Assembly: GCF_905171765.1 (NCBI RefSeq) | Contig: NC_053391.1 | Coordinates: 186,134,559-186,198,558 of the forward strand | From: Bufo bufo | Lineage: Eukaryota; Chordata; Amphibia; Anura; Bufonidae | Reading direction: 5' to 3' | DNA: 64,000 bases | Shown here: piece after piece, positions 56,001-64,000 of the stretch | Layout: the number at the start of each line of letters is the position of its first letter | How positions within the stretch are numbered: the first letter of the stretch is position 1 | Position numbers and translations under genes: made by a program | The notes under the pieces: model-generated | What the model saw: the letters and a program-made list of their open reading frames with translations, nothing else | The model's database searches: none | Told to the model about the DNA's origin: nothing

Positions 56001-56720
56001 TACACCCTAAAGGATGCTCAAAATGCAGGATCCTTTTTTTTTCCTGTTCTTCTGACGGATCAGAAGAACGGAAAAATAAAAAATGTTGTTACCCCATGAC
56101 AGAGTGAGGTTGGGGGGCAGCAGCATTGACAGTGACAATAGTTGCCCCATGACAGAGTGGGGAGGGGGGACAACAGCAGTGGCATACAGCACAAGATGGT
56201 GGCAGATCAAAGTAGTAGCAGAACCCAACAACATGCTCATGGCAGACTTGGCCATTTGGAGCCACAATTCAAGTTTGCATGCCCAGTAGTCCAGTATATT
56301 TTAGATCATGGGTGATAGGATCCAGAGCCGGTACAAGGATTTTTGTCAACACAAGCGAATCTACATTTTGGCCCCCCCCCCCCCCCCCATCATTTCACAT
56401 TTCTGCCCCTCATGATTCATGTGAATTTCTTGCCCCCCCCCATGTGCTAATATCATAGTGCCATCCTCTCCCCCTGCCCCCTAATGTGCCAGTATCAAGT
56501 GCCTCTCTCCTCCCCCCTCCATGTGCCAGTATCAATAGCCGCCCTCCCCCCCTCCCCAGTAAAGTAACAGTCCGGTATTTTAAAAAAACAAAAAAACTTT
56601 TATACTTACCTTTATGTCAGCGATGCAGGCCTCTTCCGGCCTGTGTTCCCACCAGCCTCTAGTGTTGAAGATTTGGTGCTCGTGTATTATTTAGCCTGTC
56701 TTTCAGAAAAGTTTATGCTG

Positions 56721-56770
56721 GGATTCAAACCCATTCTGTATCAGAGGCAAGACACTTACCCACACAGCTA
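56721..56770 (-). promoter_or_regulatory. tRNA-like A and B boxes, SINE-type (first copy)
   Basis: On the minus strand an A-box-like TAGCTGTGTGGG (56770-56759) is followed after about 27 bases by a B-box GGTTTGAATCC (56731-56721), one base from the GGTTCGANTCC consensus. It suggests a tRNA-derived SINE head captured in the hAT element. Confidence 0.5.
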
Positions 56771-57011
56771 TGAGAGCTGTATAGCTAATTACTTAAAAAT
56801 ATATATATAAGACTTCTACTGTAGATAACTTTGATACCTAGTGTATACCCATATACATGACAGCTGCCCCAGTACACTGTGTATGGATGTAGCAGAGCTG
56901 GATGTGCTGGGGCAGCTGTCATGTGTATGGATGTACACTAGGTATCAAAGTTACCTACAGTAGAAGTCTTATATATATATATTTTTTAAGTAACTGGCTA
57001 TACAGCTCTCA

Positions 57012-57066
57012 AAGCTGTGTGGGTAAATGCCTTGCCTCGGATGTAAAAGGTTGTGAGTTTGAATCC
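57012..57066 (+). promoter_or_regulatory. tRNA-like A and B boxes, SINE-type (second, inverted copy)
   Basis: A-box-like AAGCTGTGTGGG (57012-57023) and B-box-like AGTTTGAATCC (57056-57066) are the mirror of the first copy, at the other arm of the palindrome. The copy is more decayed than the first. Confidence 0.45.
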
Positions 57067-57393
57067 CAACATGTTAAATGAGATTTAAATACACCATGGT
57101 CTTGTGGTTGTGTGCTGCTTGCTCTGTGACTGAGACAGTGAGGACTGGGCTGGGCTGCGTGGCACACAGGCTCAGCAGGGCAAGTTAGCATGTTAATTGT
57201 TTTCTGACCCAGCGCCGCCCCCCCTTCTCTGCGCACTCAAGAAGCCGCTTGGGCTGCCTTATGATAGAGCCGGCCCTGATAGGATCCAGTCCAATTATCC
57301 CAACACCTGCTGGTTGAGTTTCTGCTGCATGTCCTGCTGTTGTTGCTGGGTGGTTTATTCAGTAGGCGGCTGAAGAAAACTGCTCATAAGAGA

Positions 57394-58254
57394 TGCTACT
57401 ACAACAAACAATTTGTCCATTAGTGTCCAGGCGCATACCAATCCACCAAGATGCTAGCCGGGAATTGGGAAAAATGACCCTAATTACATGTCCTAAGACT
57501 AGGCCCTTGGCCCAGGGGCGACTCCTGAAGGTGGAGGCCCCCTGTCCTCGAACCTACCTGGCAACTCCTAGTTTACCCTATTATGTATGGGCTGATAATC
57601 GTTGACGTAATGGTGGACCGGTATAGGCATGCACAGAGAGGATCAAATACAACGTGCACAGTGTATACAACCCTGATGGTATGAAATACCAAGAGGTACA
57701 CGGTGCAACCAACTACAGATATAAAAGACACCTAATTACGATAACTACTGATACCACAGAATTAATCTGGGGTTGATCACAGATTAATTCAGTGGTATCA
57801 GTAGTTATCGTAATTAGGTGTCTTTTATATCTGTAGTTGGTTGCACCGTGTACCTCTTGGTATTTCATACCATCAGGGTTGTATACACTGTGCACGTTGT
57901 ATTTGATCCTCTCTGTCCATGCCTATACCGGTCCACCATTACGTCAACGATTATCAGCCCATACATAATAGGGTAAACTAGGAGTTGCCAGGTAGGTTCG
58001 AGGACAGGGGGCCTCCACCTTCAGGAGTCGCTCCTGGGCCGAGGGCCTAGTCTTAGGACATGTAATTAGGGTCATTTTTCCCAATTCCCGGCTAGCATCT
58101 TGGTGGATTGGTATGCACCTGGACACTAATGGACAAATTGTTTGTTGTAGTAGTAATATTAAAGTTTATTTGTTTGTAAGGGTTACGTTGTAGCTGGACC
58201 ACTTAAATTCTGACCTTTAACCCATTATTTTGACTCATATACTATATTGCTGGA
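57394..58254. mobile_element. 861-bp insert with a 373-bp-arm near-perfect palindrome, unknown class
   Basis: Arms 57396-57768 and 57781-58153 are inverse copies with about five mismatches, separated by 12 bases. A one-sided AT-rich tail (58154-58254) follows. Flanks TGCTCATAAGAGA (57381-57393) and TGTTCATAAGAGA (58255-58267) match at 12 of 13 positions; the related site in hAT copy 1 (about 8103) is uninterrupted. Each arm holds a TATAAAAG (57720-57727 on the plus strand). The two 60-70 codon frames are mirror images with no known domain. A 13-bp duplication fits retroposition better than hAT or Tc1. Confidence 0.75.
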
Positions 58255-58267
58255 TGTTCATAAGAGA

Positions 58268-60601
58268 CGCTAGACTGAAGTTGCTGTATATGGAGCTGGT
58301 GCTGCTCCTGCCCCTTCCCCTATCAGTCATGGCTGTGGAGCGTGAGCGCAGAGGGTACTCCTGGTCACACCGTCCTGAGGACGGGCGATGGCGGTCGTAG
58401 GCAGCAACCAACCGACTACACAGCATTTCTTTATAGTAGTCCATTTTTGCATCCCTCTCAGAAGGTCTAAAAAATGCCCCCATTTTTTGACCGGTAGCAA
58501 CAGTCTGACAATGTGGATAGCCTGTAGTCCTCCCTCTGCCTAATCCCGACAATTCAGCTGTCACTACACAAACAAGAAAGCATGTGTGTGGCCATTTGCA
58601 CAAGGGACTCGCATCTCTACTGCATACTGCCACGGTCTTCTTTATTTGTGTGATCTTCAGTGTCGCTCTCCATCTCCTCATGCTCCTCCTGCTCCTCTTC
58701 TGTCACTTGAGCAGATAAACATATTTGTGTATAAATTCATGTTTGTCAGCATCCCCTCCAGGACATGAAGGAGTGGAATGACATCAATTATCCTAGCTAA
58801 CATGGAAGTTACACCGGGGAATAGACCTGTCTGTCTGCTGCATTAAGAAACCTCCTTCCTCTGCTCATACAGGCAGTCTAACAAAGGAGTTCAAGCGGGT
58901 GGAAATGTTGCATATCAGGAGATGTTGGGGAAGAGCATTTTGCCTTTGCAGCTCATCAAGGGCAAGTTTGCATGGTAAGAGTGGCTGAAGTGCATGCACA
59001 GTTTCCTGGACATTTTTAACAGCTCTTTCAGTTCAGTGGAAGACTTGAGGAATTATTATGAGTAACCATGGTTCCTATCTCCAATTGACAAGGAGACAGA
59101 CAATATTCAATTTCTTTATTGATGATGCCGAGGATTTCCTCCATGGTGTGGCCCAGTTCACCAAGGCTGACTGAACCGCATGACACTGCCTAGCTTTGCA
59201 TATGGGATATGCTGGAGGACCACTGTAAACCGTGCCTACAGAGGAGGGTGAGAACAAGGTGTAGGATGAGGAGGCAGAGGAGGACATTAGTGCAGATATC
59301 ACAACATTACAATTCGGAGGTGGTATTGTTATCATCTGGCCAAATTGCTGGTATGCCTGGCCTGGAACGACATTTAACCAGTAGGATGTGAAAGACATAT
59401 ATTGTCCTTGACCATAGTTGCAACTCCATACGTCAGCCCTTGCGTGAACTCTACCAGATACTTAAAGGCCCAAGGACTGGCTCACCTTCTGCTCAACGTA
59501 GATGTGCGGGGCTGGTACAGCTTTTTGGGAAAAGTAGGCTCAGGTGGGCACAAGCCATCAGTTCTCTGAAATGTGCACAATGTCAACTATAAGGAAAGGG
59601 AAGTAGTACTGGAAACTTGGCCATGGGGTAACGTTCAGCTTCTGCGTCGTTGGATAAGTACACGCATACGTTGTCTTTTTGCAATCTCCTCAGTGATCGA
59701 TTGCTGTCGAAACAAGTGATAAGGAGTAGGAGGAGCAGGAGCATCAGGAGAAATAGATGACATTGAAGTTGATAGGAAAGAACAACAGCCTCCATCTGCT
59801 GACGTGGTTGAGCCCTGACTGCTGGAGAGGGGGTGTGGTCTAAAGGCAGATGCATCAGGCTGTAAGACCAAATGAGTGACACAGTTTTCCCACGCCACTT
59901 TATAATTATGCTCCATATGTTGACGCAGGGCCGCTGTGCCAACATTAGCAGCCAGTCCGCTCTTCACCTTCAGCCCACCCATGCTGCATACCACCACACT
60001 AACGTCCATCAGCAACTTGGTGAAAAATTCCCACACTGGCCAGTATGGCATTTTCAATCCACCACTGCGTGATGCCTGCCTGCCACTGCTTTTATGAACC
60101 CGTGCACTGCCAGTGTGTTCATCACACGTAGTCTCCCGAGTACCAGATGATGATGATGAGTAGATGATATAACCCTCCGCGTTTCGCTGCAGATCTCCCA
60201 CTGCTTCCACCCTGCTGTATCTGGGCACGCTTTCACCTTGCTGCGGGCATGCTGCCACCCTCACCCCTTGATGATGACGATGCCCCCTCATCACCCGGCT
60301 TCCACAGGCGATTGGCTACATCATCATTTACATCTGTTAGGTAATCATCTGTGTCACCTTCACCTGTCTCTTGCACACGTCCCTGACCTTTTGCAACATG
60401 TACTCCCATCCAACTGTCATCTGTAGTTGCATGCCTAGAGGAGTCCAAAGCGGAACTCTCCTCCAAGTCTGTGCTCGCCTGTAACTGCTGACTGTCCTCA
60501 CAGAGCTCATCCTCAGTATAGGTCATCAATATCTGATCTGGGGGTAGGGGGGATGACTCCTGGCACTTCTGCTGATCAGCTGTTTTAAGAGGCCGCACCA
60601 T
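58268..60601 (-). pseudogene. hAT transposase pseudogene, copy 2
   Basis: The frame 60233-60601 carries the acidic linker. 59635-60294 (219 codons) carries the BED-type finger region (PYWPVWEFFTKLLMDVSVVV, then CSMGGLKVKSG with the second Cys changed to Gly) and a Ser-rich linker ending EEIAKRQRMRVLIQ. 59075-59398 matches copy 1 at 5252-5540 (WLNVVPGQAYQQFG). Frames change repeatedly towards 58268. The dimerisation domain seen in copy 1 is lost. Confidence 0.82.
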
Positions 60602-60702
60602 ACCATTGAGGCCTCAAAGGATAATCCCAGATACAGGACAGAGGACAGATACAGAAAATCTTTAAGCATCAAAAATGTGCAACATTTCCTTGTCTCCATT
60701 GC

Positions 60703-61115
60703 ATGCAATGCACCAATGTACAGAAGGGACAATTTTTCTATCATCCACGCACTGGAAAATCTTATAGGATTAAAGGTTATTATACTTGTGACACTACAAA
60801 TGTAATCTATCTTGAAAAGTGGCCTTGTGGTTTATTGTATGTTAGGGAGACACTGCAGATGGTGAAAGATCGCATTAGCAAACACAAGTCCACTATACGT
60901 AAAAAAAACTCTTGTTACTCATACCTTTTCATTTTCATATTCAAAAACATTCAATTGTGCAATTGAAATATCAAGGTTTAGAGCAGGTTCCTCAACCAAG
61001 GAGGGGAGGTGATTTAAAAAGATTATTACTCAAAAGGGAAGATTTCTGGATCCATTCTTTGGATACCTTACAACCCAAAGGCCTGAATAAAGATTATGAG
61101 GTTATGAGTTTTTGA
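60703..61115 (+). pseudogene. PLE GIY-YIG endonuclease remnant
   Basis: The frame 60703-60966 gives a Cys-containing stretch, GQFFYHPRTGKSYRIKGYYT, then VIYLEKWPCGLLYVRETLQ and KDRISKHKSTIRKKN. This is the PLE GIY-YIG layout, with YVGKT changed to YVRET: the conserved Gly is lost. A frameshift near 60905 moves to the frame that contains LEQVPQPRRGGDLKRLLLKR and ends YEVMSF at 61115. Confidence 0.8.
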
Positions 61116-61212
61116 TTCTAATATGGGATGTATTCTCATACAGACCACAATACCACGATCATAGTCTGGAGGACTCTTTTTCTTTTCTTTATGATGAACA
61201 TGGATCATAGTA

Positions 61213-62407
61213 AGGCCTCATGCACACGACCGTATTTTTTTGCGGTCCGCAAAACGGGTTTCCGTTCCGTTTTTCCGTGATCCGTGACCGTTTTTTCGTC
61301 CGTGGGTCTTCCTTGATTTTTGGAGGATCCACGGACATGAAAAAAAAGTCGTTTTGGTGTCCGCCTGGCCGTGCGGAGCCAAACGGATCCATCCTGAATT
61401 ACAATGCAAGTCAATGGGGACGGATCCGTTTGACGTTGACACAATATGGTGCAATTTCAAACGGATCCGTCCCCCATTGACTTTCAATGTAAAGTCAGGA
61501 GTTAATATACCATAGGATCGGAGTTTTCTCCAATCCGATGGTATATTTTAACTTGAAGCATCCCCATCACCATGGGAACGCCTCTATGTTAGAATATACC
61601 GTCGGATTTGAGTTACATTGTGAAACTCAAATCCGACAGTATATTCTAACACAGAGGCGTTCCCATGGTGATGGGGACGCTTCAGGATAGAATATACTAA
61701 AAGAACTGTGTACATGACTGCCCCCTGCTGCCTGGCAGGTGCTGCCAGGCAGCAGGGGGCAGGCCCCCCCCTGTACTTAACACATTGGTGGCCAGTGCGG
61801 CCGCTCCCCCCCCTCCCCTGTAGTTAACTCATTGGTGGCCAGTGGGCCCCCCTCCCTCCCCTGTAGTTAACTCGTTGGTGGCCAGTGGGCCCCCCTCCCT
61901 CCCCTGTAGTTAACTCGTTGGTGGCCAGTGGACCCTCTCCCCTCCCTCCCCCTCCTAATTAAAATCTCCCCCCCTATCATTGGTGGCAGCGGAGAGTACC
62001 GATCGGAGTCCCAGTTTAATCGCTGGGGCTCCGATCGGTAACCATGGCAACCAGGACGCTACTGCAGTCCCGGTTGCCATGGTTACTTAGCAATTTGTAG
62101 AACCATTATACTTACCTGCGAGCTGCGATGTCTGCGTCCGGCCGGGAGCTCCTCCTACTGGTAAGTGACATGACCTGTCAAAAAAAAGCTCTGAAAAAGC
62201 TTTTATGCAGACGGATGTTGTCCGTCAAAAAAATAGGACAGGTCATATTTTTTTGACGGACAGGATACACGGATCACGGTCTCGACTGCAAAACGGTGCA
62301 TTTTCCGATTTTTCCACGGACCCATTGAAAGTCAATGGGTCCGCGAAAAAAAACGGAAAACGGCACAACGGCCACGGATGCACACAACGGTCGTGTGCAT
62401 GAGGCCT
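61213..62407. mobile_element. 1.2-kb CACACG-type foldback element
   Basis: AGGCCTCATGCACACGACCG at the left and ACGGTCGTGTGCATGAGGCC at the right. Inside are further inverted pairs: GAAGCATCCCCATCACCATG (61555) mirrored near 61665, and GCCTGGCAGGTGCTGCCAGG near 61731. A GGTGGCCAGTGGGCCCCCCT-type tandem repeat (three to four copies, 61780-61935) follows. It is the longest member of this MITE class here. No coding region. Confidence 0.85.
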
Positions 62408-62561
62408 AAGAAAAATACACTTTGATTATATGCCTATGTCATTTACAGTTTGCTTATTTAATTGATGATGTCATGACCAGGTGATTGTAATTTGTGTCTA
62501 TAAAATGTTACATGGTGTCAGTTAGCATCATGCAGTTGAGGAAGGCTGGACAGGCCGAAAC

Positions 62562-63323
62562 CAGGGCCGTCTTTGCCGCAGGGCAAAAGGGGCAGCTGCC
62601 CCGGGCCCAGTTGCTCCTGGGGGCCCTCGCGACTCACATCCACTGACTCTGACTGTCTATGCAGCAGAGCAGCTGCGCAGCAGTCTTCTTCACTAGAACA
62701 ACTTGAATTTACACAAGCGAAGCACTTCGGCGCCCGTCACGTGATAAAAGGGGGTTTGTCACTCACCTCAGCCTGGTGAGTGGCGCCACGGCTGAGCAGC
62801 CAGCAGCAGGGACTAAGTCCCCGCCTCCGGTCCAGAGCTAAAGGGATTGGGTGGCGGTGGTGAGTCGCCTCACGTGACCAGACAAGAACCAGACCAGACC
62901 AGTGACTCACTCACGTCACGTCACGGTCCTGACCTAATAGTAGTAGTAGTTTAAGTTACAGTCAGCCAGCCAGACCTGCCACTGCCGCGCCAGGAGGGGA
63001 GGACTGAGGTAAGGTAAAGCAACTGCTGCGCATATATATATTGACTTTCTTTGATATTAGAAGAAACCGGTCTGGTCACTGAATGTGATTTAATAATTAA
63101 CCCCAGATCCGACCATTCATAAATTAGTGGGGGATAAGGGATTATTATAGAGACAGATGGCCCCAGGAGACATAAGGGGTTGTGTTGGGTAAGGGTTCCT
63201 CTCTCTGTCTGACTCTGCTGCTGAACTGTGGCCTGGGGTCACCACCTGCCACATTAACTAATCTTTACTCAGGGGGGGCCCTCATGGTGTGGTGTGGACT
63301 GGATATTTTCACTAAGGAATATA
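62562..63323. mobile_element. 5' part of a hAT-like element, CAGGGCCGTCTTTGCC start
   Basis: It begins CAGGGCCGTCTTTGCCGCAG, a hAT-style CAGGG terminus, and runs into the Tc1 at 63324. The other end is beyond the window. No transposase was seen; frames are short. Confidence 0.55.
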
Positions 63324-64000
63324 CACTGCTCAAAAAAATAAAGGGAACACTTAAACAACACAATGTAACTCCAAGTCAATCACACTTCTGTGAAATCAAA
63401 CTGTCCACTTAGGAAGCAACACTGAGTGACAATCAATTTCACATGCTGTTGTGCAAATGGAATAGACAACAGGTGGAAATTATAGGCAATTAGCAAGACA
63501 CCCCCAATAAAGAAGTGGTTCTGCAGGTGGTGATCACAGACCACTTCTCAGTTCCTATGCTTCCTGGCTGATGTTTTGGTCACTTTTGAATGCTGGCGGT
63601 GCTTTCACTCTAGTGGTTGCATGAGACGGAGTCTACAACCCACACAAGTGGCTCAGGTAGTGCAACTTATCCAGGATGGCACATCAATGCGAGCTGTGGC
63701 AAGAAAGTTTGCTGTGTCTGTCAGCGTAGTGTCCAGAGCATGGAGGCGCTACCAGGAGACAGGCCAGTACATCAGGAGACGTGGAGGAGGCCGTAGGAGG
63801 GCAACAACCCAGCAGCAGGACCGCTACCTCCGCCTTTGTGCAAGGAGGAACAGGAGGAGCACTGCCAGAGCCCTGCAAAATGACCTCCAGCAGGCCACAA
63901 ATGTGCATATGTCTGCTCAAACGGTCAGAAACAGACTCCATGAGGGTGATATGAGGGCCCGACGTCCACAGGTGGGGGTTGTGCTTACAGCCCAACACCG
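63324..64000 (+). mobile_element. Tc1 transposon, 5' part, running off the window
   Basis: The element starts CACTGCTCAAAAAAATAAAG immediately after TA (63322-63323), followed by a roughly 300-bp untranslated leader and an open transposase frame. It belongs to a Tc1 family widespread in fish and frogs as far as I can recognise it. It has inserted into the hAT-like element before it. Confidence 0.93.
63621..64000 (+). CDS. Tc1 transposase, N-terminal 126 codons, uninterrupted
   Basis: From ATG at 63621 the frame is open to the last base, 126 codons and two bases. It begins [20 protein letters not shown] and has a helix-turn-helix ([20 protein letters not shown], residues 22-41). A basic linker [10 protein letters not shown] follows, then a second DNA-binding segment ([20 protein letters not shown]). 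The DDE catalytic domain would follow outside the window. The product would bind the element's terminal repeats and cut at TA. No lesion is visible, unlike the other two Tc1 copies here. Confidence 0.88.
   Translation, partial: MRRSLQPTQVAQVVQLIQDGTSMRAVARKFAVSVSVVSRAWRRYQETGQYIRRRGGGRRRATTQQQDRYLRLCARRNRRSTARALQNDLQQATNVHMSAQTVRNRLHEGDMRARRPQVGVVLTAQH

Larger units (their letters stand above)
56323..57278. mobile_element. Non-autonomous hAT element with perfect 8-bp duplication
   Basis: It starts CAGAGCCGGTACAAGG and ends TATGATAGAGCCGGCCCTG, with ATAGGATC on both sides (56315-56322 and 57279-57286). The interior has a C-run (56371-56388), GTGCCA-rich tandem pieces and a palindrome (about 56755-57028) that holds two tRNA-like promoter pairs. 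No transposase. Confidence 0.94.
56001..60603 (-). mobile_element. hAT transposon copy 2, with two nested insertions
   Basis: Same family as 1480-8830, in opposite orientation. It shares the acidic linker (EDSQQLQASTDLE, then DDSWMGV), the BED finger, a Ser-rich linker, catalytic fragments near 59075-59400, and the 3' TGCCACCATCTTGTGCTGTA region near 56190. A hAT MITE (56323-57278) and a palindromic insert (57394-58254) interrupt it. Copy 1 is continuous at both points and serves as the empty-site reference. Both ends are cut off: by the PLE at 56000 and by another PLE fragment at 60604. Confidence 0.8.
60604..62561 (+). mobile_element. 3' part of a second Penelope-like element, split by a large MITE
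   Basis: It begins within PLE coding sequence (TTTCCTTGTCTCCATTGCAT region), runs through the GIY-YIG domain to a stop at 61115, then non-coding DNA to 61212. After the MITE (61213-62407), non-coding DNA continues to GAGGAAGGCTGGACAGGCCG (62538 on). A GAAGGC...GCCGAAAC motif of this kind is common near PLE ends. Orientation is opposite to the PLE at 44472-56000. Confidence 0.6.

Noticed and set aside
56721..57075. Functional tRNA genes
   Set aside because: Only A and B boxes are recognisable; no complete cloverleaf or anticodon arm can be formed.
57393..58126. Paired 60-70 codon frames as a conserved gene
   Set aside because: The two frames are the two arms of one palindrome; conservation follows from that.
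58235..58681. 148-codon minus-strand frame
   Set aside because: It is a shifted reading of hAT copy 2 running into the palindromic insert; not a separate gene.

Overview
The window reads as intergenic DNA from a large, repeat-swollen vertebrate genome, most likely an anuran amphibian. The evidence is AT-rich non-coding sequence, several Tc1/mariner transposons, hAT transposons with BED-finger transposases, CR1 LINEs, Penelope-like retroelements (PLEs), and dozens of palindromic MITEs with hairpin termini. No conventional host gene, tRNA gene, rRNA gene or CRISPR array was found. The species is an inference from this repeat repertoire and was not read from any gene.

Layout. 1-1.2 kb is the right end of a TTAA-bounded element. 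1.5-8.8 kb is a decayed hAT transposon interrupted by a CR1 fragment and a non-autonomous hAT element. 9-29.8 kb is a field of MITEs, one complete TTAA element (10.24-13.02 kb), one dead Tc1 transposon (21.68-22.73 kb) and two islands that look single copy. One of these islands (about 24.98-25.56 kb) is dense in POU/homeodomain-like motifs and could be a conserved enhancer. 29.8-41.4 kb is one composite repeat: an outer element with an approximately 150-bp satellite, entered by a 6.2-kb TTAA element that carries two further arrays, a MITE and a hAT element. 41.4-44.4 kb holds a possible LTR, a CR1 tail split by a MITE, and two abutting MITEs.

44.5-56.0 kb is bounded by inverted 279-bp repeats that match the 5' end of a Penelope-like element. 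It reads as one PLE of about 4.4 kb opened by three later insertions: a Tc1 transposon, a TTAA element and a nearly full CR1 LINE. 56.0-60.6 kb is a second copy of the hAT family of the first 9 kb, on the minus strand. It is split by a 956-bp hAT MITE with perfect 8-bp target duplications and by an 861-bp insert built around a 373-bp-arm near-perfect palindrome with a 13-bp target duplication. 60.6-62.6 kb is the 3' part of another PLE split by a large MITE. The window ends in the 5' half of a Tc1 transposon whose transposase frame is still fully open.

The parts do not form a pathway. They record successive insertions, and their target-site duplications let the order of events be read. The least explained items are the 861-bp palindromic insert, the TTAA family with internal arrays, and the motif-rich single-copy island.
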